Shown piece by piece: positions 1 through 7,058 of a stretch of DNA of 7,089 nucleotides (position 1 is its first letter; each line of letters opens with the position of its first letter). Under the pieces are notes generated by a model. That model was not told where the DNA came from. It did no database searches and saw nothing but the letters and a program-made list of their open reading frames with translations. The translations under genes were made by a program, and so were the position numbers. This DNA comes from an uncultured Porphyromonadaceae bacterium. GTDB taxonomy: Bacteria > Bacteroidota > Bacteroidia > Bacteroidales > Muribaculaceae. The stretch lies in the NCBI GenBank assembly GCA_947175225.1, contig CAMWLX010000181.1:1-7089 (forward strand), read 5' to 3'.

Positions 1-19
1 GAAAAAAGTATTAAAAAAC

Positions 20-50
20 TTTGAAAAATTCTTATTATTGACTAAATTTG
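20..50 (+). promoter_or_regulatory. Bacteroides-type promoter before the NlpC/P60 lipoprotein gene
   Basis: TTTG at 20-23 and TAAATTTG at 43-50 match the Bacteroidota primary sigma factor consensus (-33 TTTG and -7 TAnnTTTG) with a 19-nt gap, inside the usual 19-21 nt range. The surrounding DNA is A/T-rich and has no ORF. The -7 element ends only 4 bases before the ATG at 55, so transcription would begin at or next to the start codon. The match is seen directly; use as a promoter is inferred. A promoter left of the window could also serve the gene. Confidence 0.6.
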
Positions 51-54
51 CGTC

Positions 55-615
55 ATGAAACGAAGAATCCTACACTTTCTGATATTTGCAGCCCTTGCCA
101 TTTTTGGCGTATCCTTGTCTTCTTGCCGCTCTCAAAAGAAGAGTGACAGCACTTTTTATGAAGAGCAACATAATCATTATGGGAAGGATAAGAAAAAACA
201 TGACAAAAATGGCAAGTATACTGCACTGGATCTCAAAAATAGAAAAAAAATAGTCAAGGAAGCTAATTCTTGGCTTGGCACTCCCTACGGTTACAGTAGG
301 GCAGAGAAAGGAGTGGCTTGCGACTGCTCAGGAATGGTGATGAGTGTCTATCTTACGGTGACAGGCGTAAAACTTCCCAGAAACAGCGCCCAACAGCAAG
401 ATTTTTGTAAGAAACTGAAGAATAAAGACGTTAAGATAGGAGACTTATGTTTTTTCGCTACTGGAAAAGACCCTAATAAAGTGTCGCACGTCGGAATTAT
501 GGTCGATGACTGCAATTTCATTCATGCTTCAACTTCCAAAGGGGTAGTCATTTCTGACATGAACCAGCCTTATTGGGTAAAAACATTTAAAGGTTTCGGC
601 AGAGTGCCAGACTAA
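55..615 (+). CDS. NlpC/P60 family lipoprotein, putative cell-wall peptidase
   Basis: A predicted lipid-anchored cysteine peptidase of 186 residues, in the family that cleaves peptide stems of peptidoglycan (typically gamma-D-Glu to diamino acid bonds). The N-terminus has a basic start (MKRR), a hydrophobic stretch at about 7-20 and a lipobox LSSC with the lipidated cysteine at 24. Residues 25-57 form a hydrophilic linker rich in Lys, His and Asp. The NlpC/P60 domain covers about 63-184. The catalytic cysteine is C91 in DCSGM, the histidine is H145 in VSHVGIM, and the third polar residue is probably H157 in FIHAS, so the triad looks complete. The sequence after the lipid cysteine (RSQKK) is basic rather than the acidic surface-export signal of Bacteroidota, so a periplasm-facing position is likelier than surface display. 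The start at 55 is required because no later start leaves a signal peptide. The exact substrate and gene name (spr/nlpC-like) cannot be settled here. Confidence 0.9.
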   Translation: MKRRILHFLIFAALAIFGVSLSSCRSQKKSDSTFYEEQHNHYGKDKKKHDKNGKYTALDLKNRKKIVKEANSWLGTPYGYSRAEKGVACDCSGMVMSVYLTVTGVKLPRNSAQQQDFCKKLKNKDVKIGDLCFFATGKDPNKVSHVGIMVDDCNFIHASTSKGVVISDMNQPYWVKTFKGFGRVPD

Positions 616-659
616 GTAATCGAAGGAATGAGTGTATATATTAAACCATTAGCCTTCAA

Positions 660-675
660 CTTTCGCAAGCGAAAG
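660..675. repeat. Compact inverted repeat between the lipoprotein gene and dnaE
   Basis: CTTTCGC and GCGAAAG are exact reverse complements separated by AA. As RNA this would fold as a 6-bp stem with a CAAG loop. It lies 45 bases after the lipoprotein stop and 44 bases before the dnaE start. Neither strand has a T-run after the stem, so it is not a standard intrinsic terminator. It could be a weak terminator, a protein-binding site or part of the dnaE leader. The symmetry is seen directly; any function is a guess. I found no convincing TAnnTTTG promoter in the rest of this gap. Confidence 0.4.
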
Positions 676-719
676 CAGAGTTAATAAGTAAATTATCATT
701 TTATTAGCATACTATCATT

Positions 720-3700
720 ATGCCACAATTCACGCACCTTCATGTGCATTCGCAATACAGCCTTCTTGATGGAAAGGCTTCAATACAGGAACTTGTAGAC
801 CGTTCAATAGAACTTGGGATGAAGGGGATCGCCCTGACCGACCATGGAAATATGTTCGGAGTCAAGGAAATGTGGAACTATGTCAAAAAGAAAAACTCGG
901 GGCTCCCGGAAGATCAGCAGTTCAAGCTTATCATTGGCTGCGAGATGTATGTAGCTAAAGATCGGCTTACGGACCGACGTGACAAAAGCGACAGAGGCTA
1001 CCACCTTATAGTGCTCGCCAAAAACCTCAAAGGATATAAGAACCTCATCAAGCTTGTCAGCAAGTCGTGGACAGATGGAATGTATTTCAAGCCTCGCACT
1101 GACCGTTATGAGCTTGAGGCGCATAAGGAAGGCCTCATCATATGCAGTGCCTGTCTTGGCGGCGAAGTGCCTCAGTTTATCCTCGGCGATGATTTGAAAG
1201 CAGCTGAAGAAAGAATCCTTTGGTATAAGAAAACATTCGGAGATGACTATTATCTTGAGCTTCAGCGACACGAAACTTTTAAAGAAAATGCTAATAGGGA
1301 AGTGTATCCTGAGCAGTGCAAAGTAAATGAAGTGCTCATGTCTCTTGCAAAGAAGCATAAAATAAAAGTAGTGGCCACTAATGACGTGCATTTCACTTAT
1401 GAAGATGATGCGGAAGCACACGACCGTCTGATATGCGTATCAATGCAGAAGACTTTCAATGAAGCTCGCATGCACTACACCAAACAAGAGTGGCTGAAGA
1501 GTCCGGAAGAGATGCTAAAGATCTTCAAAGATGTTCCGGAAGCTCTTGACAATACAATGGAGGTGCTTGATAAAGTTGAATCATATTCTATAGATCATGC
1601 TCCTATCATGCCATTCTTCGAGATTCCTAAAGAATTTGGAACAGAAGAGGAGTATCGAAGCCGCATTACGGAAGAAGAACTGTATGATGAGTTCACTCAG
1701 GATGAAAACGGCAATGTTGTGCTTTCAAGAGAAGAAGGGGAGAAGAAAATTGCCCGGCTTGGAGGCTACGATAAACTTTATCGCATCAAGTTTGAAGCCG
1801 ACTATCTAAACAAACTTACATTGGAGGGAGCGAAGAAGATTTATGGCGATCCGCTTCCTGAAGAGGTTGCAGAGCGTCTGAACTTCGAGCTTTATATAAT
1901 GAAGACAATGGGCTTCCCGGGCTACTTTCTCATTGTTCAAGACTTCATCAATACCGGACGAAACAAACTTGGAGTCAGCATCGGCCCGGGACGTGGCTCA
2001 GCTGCCGGATCGGCAGCAGCCTACTGTCTTGGCATCACACGTATAGACCCTATTAAATACGACCTGCTGTTTGAGAGATTCCTTAACCCGGATCGTATAT
2101 CTCTCCCTGATATCGATGTTGACTTCGACGATGATGGGCGGTATGAAGTGCTCAAATATGTCACTGAGAAATATGGTGCTGAGAAAGTGGCACACATCAT
2201 CACTTTCCAGACAATGGCTACTAAAAGTGCAATTGCCGATGTAGCGCGTGTGCTTGAAGTGTCGGTTCCGGAATCAAACCGTCTGAAGAAGTTGATTCCG
2301 GATCGCCTGCCAGAAGTCAATGGCAAGGCTCCGAAGATCAATCTCAAAAATGTATTGAAATATAATAAAGATTTTGAGAACGAGACTCATAATCCTGATC
2401 CAAAGATAAGAGATACGATCAAGTATGCGACTCAGCTGGAAGGAAACATCCGAGGCACGGGCATCCATGCCTGTGGAGTCATCATATGTCGCGACGAGAT
2501 TTCTGACTGGGTTCCGGTTTCGACAGCGACCGATGCTGACGGAACAAAGCAGATCACTACTCAATATGAAGGAAGCATCATTGAAGACACCGGCCTTATC
2601 AAAATGGACTTCCTTGGATTGAAGACACTTTCAATTATAAAAGAGACTCTTGCCAATATTAAAGCTTCAAAAGGAATCGATCTTGACATTGAAAGTATAC
2701 CTTTGGATGATCCTGCCACTTTCAAATTATATTGCGACGGACGGACCACTTCCACATTCCAGTTTGAGTCAGCAGGTATGCGCACCTATCTGCGTCAGCT
2801 CCAACCCTCGAAGTTTGAAGACCTGATAGCCATGAATGCCCTTTATCGCCCGGGACCTATGGACTATATTCCTTCCTTTATCGCTCGAAAACATGGACAG
2901 GAGCCTATAGAGTATGATATTCCGATCATGGAAAAATACTTGAAGGAGACATACGGCGTGACAGTCTATCAAGAGCAGGTCATGCTTCTGTCGCGCCTTC
3001 TTGCCAATTTTACCCGTGGAGAAAGCGATATGCTTCGTAAGGCAATGGGTAAGAAGCAAATCGACAAGATGCAGAAGCTTAAGGTGAAATTCATGGCTGA
3101 GGGTCAGAAAAACGGGCACTCTGCTGAAGTGCTTGAAAAGATTTGGGCGGACTGGGAGAAATTTGCATCCTATGCTTTCAATAAAAGCCATGCTACATGC
3201 TATAGTTGGGTAGCTTATCAGACCGGATATCTAAAAGCTAATTATCCAGCTGAGTATATGGCAGGCGTGTTGAGCCGCAACCTGGGAGCCGCCGACAAAT
3301 TGAAGGTGATCATCGATGAGTGCCTCCGCATGGGCCTGAAAGTAATGGGGCCTGATGTCAATGAGTCAGTGGAAAAATTCGGTGTATCAAAAGATGGAGT
3401 GATTCGTTTTGGATTAGGTGCAATAAAAGGAGTGGGGCAGAACGCAGTAAGCACCATCATAGCAGAGCGCGAGAAGGGTGGAGCGTATAAGGACATCTAT
3501 GACTTTGTGGAAAGGGTGAATCTGTCCGGTTGCAACAGAGCTGCCATAGAATCCCTTGCTCTTGCCGGAGCTTTCGATAGCTTTGGAATCAAACGGGAGA
3601 TGATGTTGCATCCGATGTTTGACACTACATTTGCAGACATGCTTGTGAAATATGGACAGAACTATCAAAATGACAAGAATTCCCTGCAAATGTCGCTTTT

Positions 3701-4412
3701 TGGAGATTTTGAGACCATAGAGACTAATCGTCCTCCGTATCCGGATTTCGAGCCATGGAGCCGCATACGTCTACTTGAAGAAGAAAAGAAACTTGTGCTT
3801 ACATATATAAGCGCTCATCCTCTAGATGAATACTATATGGAGTTGACCTATGGCTGCAATGCCAACTGCGATAACATTGATGATAAAATGGAGCCGGGTG
3901 CTGTCCTGACTCTGGGAGGTTTGGTGACTGATGCTGTAACTAAATCTACTAAAAGGGGGCAACCATACGGCAGGGCATCTGTTGAAGATTTCAATGGAAA
4001 GCATGAATTCGTATTCTTCGGACGTGATTATGAATCCATTTTCCAACGCTTTAAGGTTGGTCAACCGGTCTTTATTAAAGGTCAGGTTCAGAGTAAACCA
4101 TTCAACCCGGCAGAGTTAGAATTGAAAGTGACAGATGTCTCATCTCTGGATGGGATAAAAGGGAACGTTGCCAATACATTAATGATCTTCTTAGATCGTA
4201 ATGTAGTAGATAATGAACTCTTTGACTATCTCAGTTCTCTTGAATCTAAATCAGAAGGGAGGACGGGGGAACTATACTTGAATCTTTATGATAATGAACG
4301 CCAGCAGAGCATAAAGATACATAGTCGCAAGAGAATTCCTCTCGAAAAGTCTGTTCTTGACCGTCTTGACTCAATGTCGGTAAAATACAAAGTAATGACG
4401 GAAGACAGATAA
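720..4412 (+). CDS. dnaE: DNA polymerase III alpha subunit (DnaE)
   Basis: The catalytic subunit of the replicative DNA polymerase, acting in the cytoplasm with the sliding clamp and clamp loader. At 1230 residues it is full length and about 70 longer than E. coli DnaE (1160). Domains in order: PHP (about 3-290), opening HLHVHS at 6-11; palm, with PDIDVDF at 463-469 and KMDFLGL at 628-634 carrying the conserved catalytic aspartates (within D464/D466/D468, plus D630); thumb and fingers, with GPGRGSAAGS at 422-431, YRPGPM at 709-714, YQEQVM at 750-755 and FNKSH at 820-824; helix-hairpin-helix region (about 897-955, GLGAIKGVG); a clamp-binding motif QMSLF at 990-994; OB fold (about 1060-1142); and a C-terminal region (about 1150-1230) in the position of the clamp-loader-binding domain. 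Unlike E. coli, the PHP metal ligands appear intact. A segment of about 40 residues absent from E. coli lies near 318-375. The start at 720 gives the expected N-terminus; no Shine-Dalgarno is visible, as is usual in Bacteroidota. Confidence 0.98.
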   Translation: MPQFTHLHVHSQYSLLDGKASIQELVDRSIELGMKGIALTDHGNMFGVKEMWNYVKKKNSGLPEDQQFKLIIGCEMYVAKDRLTDRRDKSDRGYHLIVLAKNLKGYKNLIKLVSKSWTDGMYFKPRTDRYELEAHKEGLIICSACLGGEVPQFILGDDLKAAEERILWYKKTFGDDYYLELQRHETFKENANREVYPEQCKVNEVLMSLAKKHKIKVVATNDVHFTYEDDAEAHDRLICVSMQKTFNEARMHYTKQEWLKSPEEMLKIFKDVPEALDNTMEVLDKVESYSIDHAPIMPFFEIPKEFGTEEEYRSRITEEELYDEFTQDENGNVVLSREEGEKKIARLGGYDKLYRIKFEADYLNKLTLEGAKKIYGDPLPEEVAERLNFELYIMKTMGFPGYFLIVQDFINTGRNKLGVSIGPGRGSAAGSAAAYCLGITRIDPIKYDLLFERFLNPDRISLPDIDVDFDDDGRYEVLKYVTEKYGAEKVAHIITFQTMATKSAIADVARVLEVSVPESNRLKKLIPDRLPEVNGKAPKINLKNVLKYNKDFENETHNPDPKIRDTIKYATQLEGNIRGTGIHACGVIICRDEISDWVPVSTATDADGTKQITTQYEGSIIEDTGLIKMDFLGLKTLSIIKETLANIKASKGIDLDIESIPLDDPATFKLYCDGRTTSTFQFESAGMRTYLRQLQPSKFEDLIAMNALYRPGPMDYIPSFIARKHGQEPIEYDIPIMEKYLKETYGVTVYQEQVMLLSRLLANFTRGESDMLRKAMGKKQIDKMQKLKVKFMAEGQKNGHSAEVLEKIWADWEKFASYAFNKSHATCYSWVAYQTGYLKANYPAEYMAGVLSRNLGAADKLKVIIDECLRMGLKVMGPDVNESVEKFGVSKDGVIRFGLGAIKGVGQNAVSTIIAEREKGGAYKDIYDFVERVNLSGCNRAAIESLALAGAFDSFGIKREMMLHPMFDTTFADMLVKYGQNYQNDKNSLQMSLFGDFETIETNRPPYPDFEPWSRIRLLEEEKKLVLTYISAHPLDEYYMELTYGCNANCDNIDDKMEPGAVLTLGGLVTDAVTKSTKRGQPYGRASVEDFNGKHEFVFFGRDYESIFQRFKVGQPVFIKGQVQSKPFNPAELELKVTDVSSLDGIKGNVANTLMIFLDRNVVDNELFDYLSSLESKSEGRTGELYLNLYDNERQQSIKIHSRKRIPLEKSVLDRLDSMSVKYKVMTEDR

Positions 4413-4559
4413 ACCAAAATGATAGAATTTTTGTTTAATAGGTAGCTTCCAAAAAATAATGACGCGATAAATACCAGATCATCTTAGGATGCTTGGATAA
4501 TAAACGTAAAGTTTTTGTGAGCTACTTATATTAAATGTTGAACTTAATTACGCTATACT

Positions 4560-4682
4560 ATGGAAAAGAAAATTGCAGAAGAAGTAAAAGAGGCGGATAA
4601 AGAATTAAATCAAGATGCGCCGTTTGCAGATGTTGATCCAGAGGCAGCTGATATGCCTGCAGAAGTTGTTAAGGATCTCTGA
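4560..4682 (+). CDS. Small acidic protein of 40 residues, unknown function
   Basis: I do not recognise this protein. It runs from ATG at 4560 to TGA at 4680-4682, starting MEKKIAEEV and ending VVKDL. By count it has 13 acidic residues and 5 lysines, no cysteine, no arginine, no signal peptide and no membrane segment. The first half is Lys/Glu-rich and probably helical; the second half is Asp/Pro/Ala-rich and probably disordered. An in-frame TAA at 4545 bounds it upstream. The strong terminator hairpin begins 20 bases after its stop, which fits it being the last gene of a transcript. It lies 147 bases after dnaE, so it may be read from dnaE or from its own promoter, though I found no good TAnnTTTG match there. 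The alternative is a chance ORF in the dnaE 3' region or within a small RNA. Confidence 0.5.
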   Translation: MEKKIAEEVKEADKELNQDAPFADVDPEAADMPAEVVKDL

Positions 4683-4701
4683 TTATCAAATTCAGAATAC
4701 T

Positions 4702-4737
4702 AAAAATAGGATAGCTCTTGGAGCTATCCTATTTTTT
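4702..4737. terminator. Bidirectional intrinsic terminator between convergent genes
   Basis: A perfect 16-bp stem (4702-4717 with 4721-4736) closes on a 3-base loop, TTG. The core arm is ATAGGATAGCTC and its complement GAGCTATCCTAT. The + strand ends in TTTTTT at 4732-4737, and the left arm starts with AAAAA, which gives a T-tract for transcripts coming from the - strand. It sits 20 bases after the small acidic ORF and 17 bases after the trxA stop, so it can end both transcripts. Structure and tails are seen directly. Confidence 0.93.
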
Positions 4738-4753
4738 ATCACCATGCTATTTC

Positions 4754-5065
4754 TTAGAGGATCGACTGAAGTTTAGCTTCGAGATCGGCAAGCTTAACGA
4801 GACCAACTGAACGTTCTTTCATTTCTCCATCTTTGAAGAAAAGGACAGTCGGGATATTGCGAACACGGTTTGCGCTTGCCACTTCGTCGTTATCGTCGAT
4901 ATTAAGTTTTCCTACTGTTACTTGATCGCCATATTTTTCAGCGAGTTCTTCTACGATAGGACCGAGCTTGATGCAAGGACCACACCAAGTAGCCCAGAAA
5001 TCGATCACTACGGGTTTTCCGCTTTCGATAGCCTCTAGCGCTGTCTGCTCATTAAATTCCAACAT
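4754..5065 (-). CDS. trxA: Thioredoxin
   Basis: A small cytoplasmic dithiol oxidoreductase that reduces protein disulfides and is itself recycled by thioredoxin reductase. At 103 residues it has the standard length of a single-domain thioredoxin and no signal peptide. The active site WCGPC is at 27-31, with redox cysteines C28 and C31. The buried aspartate is D22 in VIDFWA, the cis-proline is P72 in NIPT, and the family glycine is in the RSVGLV segment near residue 88. All the key residues of a classical thioredoxin are present. The gene starts 7 bases after the stop of the arabinofuranosidase gene on the same strand, so the two are probably cotranscribed, although a promoter for trxA inside the end of that gene cannot be excluded. 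The strong bidirectional hairpin lies just after its stop. The leader before the ATG is A-rich with no Shine-Dalgarno. Confidence 0.97.
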   Translation of the reverse strand: MLEFNEQTALEAIESGKPVVIDFWATWCGPCIKLGPIVEELAEKYGDQVTVGKLNIDDNDEVASANRVRNIPTVLFFKDGEMKERSVGLVKLADLEAKLQSIL

Positions 5066-5072
5066 GATTTTG

Positions 5073-7058
5073 TTATTTTTTAGTTATATTGAATGTGTAT
5101 ACTGCAAAAGTTTTTGCTCCGATAGTGGTGGAGTAGTTGTTGCCTGATGCATCGATGGTCGCAGTCTGAGGTGCGACAAGCGATGGATTGTCAATAGTGT
5201 TCTCAGCTGTCTCAACATCTGAATGAAGAGTGACAACCTTGCCACCATTGAGACTCTGCTTCTTCATTCCATCGAATGTCAAGTTGAGCTGCTGTGGCTC
5301 ATTGGAAACATTAGCTACCTTTACTATATATGTGTTGTTTTCCTTATCTACTACAGCACTGGCAAAGAGTCCGTTTTGGTCCGGGTCTCCTGCTACCGTC
5401 TTTCCATTCATTGTCAGAGGAAGCACATAGTCTCCTTTGTTGGTGCCGTATAGTTGCTGAACATAGTAGCTGGAAGTTGGGAAACTTTCGAGGTTGTCAA
5501 ACCATATCATATCCGGACGCCACTGCCACCCTTCAACATGAGCAAAGAGGGGAGCGTAAGTAGCCATATGCACAACGTCGGCATTCCTTTCAAGGCCAGT
5601 CATGAAGGCCGCTTCAAGGAGCGCAGCGTTGAAATGATTCCATTTCTTTCCTTTGCCGTGGCAAGCGTATTCACCAGCGAATACCTTTGGACCTTTGCGA
5701 TCATAGTTGTCATAGCGGCGACCTTGCTCAAGAAACCATGATTCAGGACGATAGAAATGCTCATCAACAAGGTCGGCTTTCAATCTTGTCATTTCAGGCC
5801 ATAGATAATCGAAATCCTTGCCTTCTGAGTTAGGCCCGGATGAACCTATAATCTTGATTTCAGGATGTTGCTTTCTCAAAACATTGAGAAATTTCTCAAG
5901 ACGCTCAGGATATTCAGGACCCCACTGTTCGTTGCCTATACCTATATATTTTAGATTGAATGGTTCGGGGTGTCCCATGTCAGCACGAAGTTTACCCCAT
6001 TCAGTGTCAGTGCTACCATTTGCAAATTCTATAAGGTCGAGGGCATCATCTATAAACTGCTGGAGAGCTTCTCCTTCAGCGTGGGCATGAGGATCATTGT
6101 TCTGATATTGGCAGACAAGGCCAACGTTGAGGATAGGAAGCGGTTCGCTACCGATTTCTTCGCTGAGAAGGAAATAATCGTAGAATCCGAGGCCATAGCT
6201 TTGGAAATAGTCGGGGTAGAATCGATGAGGGAATGTATAATGCCAACGGTTTTCATTTAGCGGACGGTTTTCAACTGGTCCCACAGTGTTTTTCCACTGA
6301 TAGCGGGTATCCATGTCTGTTCCTTCGACGATGCAACCACCTGGGAAACGGAATACACCGGGTTTGAGATCAGCAAGTTTCTGAGCAAGATCTTTACGCA
6401 TACCATTTTCATGTCCCTTCCACGTGTCGACGGGGAATAAGGATACGTGTTCAAGGTCTACGCCTGATTTAGGAGTTGTGAGGAAGATTCTCAGATGAGC
6501 CTTTGCTTCAGTTTTTGATGGCTTAAGTATGACTGTATATTTTTTCCATTCTTTGCCGGAAATCTCCACATCTTGTTTGGCTATATCTTGATGCTCGCCC
6601 ATAGTGGCAGGCTCTGTGATTTCGACACGTATTTTAGCTTTCTCTCCGTCCACAGTACGTGCCCAAACGGAGAAACGATATTCTTTATCTTTCTCGACTC
6701 CGATACCAAAAAAGCCTTCGTTTTCAAGACCGGTGTGTTTATGGGCATGTCCCGGATCGCCAAGGCGCACGTAGTGAGGATTGCGTTCAAAAGGTCCGTC
6801 GTCTTTCACTTGGACATTTCCGAAAGTGTTCCATCCCATGAAAGTCTGTGGGAATTCGAAACTGCGGTTTTTTACGAGTTCAGCGTATAGACCGCCGTCA
6901 GCTCCGAAGTTGATATCTTCGAAGAAGATGCCATACATTGTAGGCTGTATGGGAGCACCGGGCTTATTTGTCTTTATGACAAAATCATTTACCGCTGCTC
7001 CTGCTGAGAGAGCAGTGAGAGCATCGACTGCTGCAAGTAGGTAGTTACGGTTCTTCAT
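5073..7058 (-). CDS. Secreted GH51 alpha-L-arabinofuranosidase
   Basis: A glycoside hydrolase that removes terminal alpha-L-arabinofuranose from plant polysaccharides such as arabinan and arabinoxylan, by a retaining mechanism. It has 661 residues, a usual length for Bacteroidales GH51 enzymes. In order: an N-terminal signal peptide (about 1-22, with a probable Ala-X-Ala-type cleavage site in SAGAAV); the GH51 opening GIFFEDINFGADGGLYAEL (43-61) and NRSFEF (64-69); a beta-sandwich insert resembling a CBM4/9 domain (about 70-210); the (beta/alpha)8 catalytic domain (about 215-540) with FRFPGGCIVEG at 236-246; and a C-terminal beta domain (about 545-661). The acid/base is E377 in GIGNEQW and the nucleophile is E463 in AGEYA. 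There is no lipobox cysteine, so the mature protein is probably soluble in the periplasm. An aspartate (D12) interrupts the hydrophobic part of the signal peptide, which is unusual. No susC/susD genes are visible nearby, so membership of a polysaccharide utilisation locus cannot be judged. Activity on other arabinosides is possible. Confidence 0.95.
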   Translation of the reverse strand: MKNRNYLLAAVDALTALSAGAAVNDFVIKTNKPGAPIQPTMYGIFFEDINFGADGGLYAELVKNRSFEFPQTFMGWNTFGNVQVKDDGPFERNPHYVRLGDPGHAHKHTGLENEGFFGIGVEKDKEYRFSVWARTVDGEKAKIRVEITEPATMGEHQDIAKQDVEISGKEWKKYTVILKPSKTEAKAHLRIFLTTPKSGVDLEHVSLFPVDTWKGHENGMRKDLAQKLADLKPGVFRFPGGCIVEGTDMDTRYQWKNTVGPVENRPLNENRWHYTFPHRFYPDYFQSYGLGFYDYFLLSEEIGSEPLPILNVGLVCQYQNNDPHAHAEGEALQQFIDDALDLIEFANGSTDTEWGKLRADMGHPEPFNLKYIGIGNEQWGPEYPERLEKFLNVLRKQHPEIKIIGSSGPNSEGKDFDYLWPEMTRLKADLVDEHFYRPESWFLEQGRRYDNYDRKGPKVFAGEYACHGKGKKWNHFNAALLEAAFMTGLERNADVVHMATYAPLFAHVEGWQWRPDMIWFDNLESFPTSSYYVQQLYGTNKGDYVLPLTMNGKTVAGDPDQNGLFASAVVDKENNTYIVKVANVSNEPQQLNLTFDGMKKQSLNGGKVVTLHSDVETAENTIDNPSLVAPQTATIDASGNNYSTTIGAKTFAVYTFNITKK

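Noticed and set aside
804..1421. A 205-codon open frame on the - strand inside dnaE, plus similar antisense frames at 2769-3191 and 2021-2347.
   Set aside because: They overlap a full-length, clearly conserved dnaE, their translations show no recognisable motifs, and they have the Cys/His/Phe/Ser-rich composition typical of antisense shadows.
4423..4433. AATTTTTG, close to the TAnnTTTG promoter element, after dnaE.
   Set aside because: There is no TTTG or TTG at the required 19-21 nt upstream, and T-runs make such partial matches common.
4442..4525. Distant inverted repeat GTAGCT / AGCTAC, with a small CCA-CATC-TTAG-GATG-TGG fold at 4474-4495 between the arms, considered as a structured RNA or riboswitch before the small ORF.
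   Set aside because: The outer arms are only 6 bp and 72 bases apart, the inner stem is 4 bp with a bulged extension, and no known riboswitch core is recognisable. This is within chance expectation for A/T-rich DNA.
5454..5741. A 95-codon + strand frame, with others at 5818-6090, 5970-6260 and 6573-6890.
   Set aside because: All lie antisense to the intact GH51 gene, and their translations resemble no protein family I know.
5073..7058. Possible polysaccharide utilisation locus around the GH51 gene.
   Set aside because: No susC, susD, sensor-regulator or second glycosidase gene is present in the window, and the downstream neighbour is trxA.
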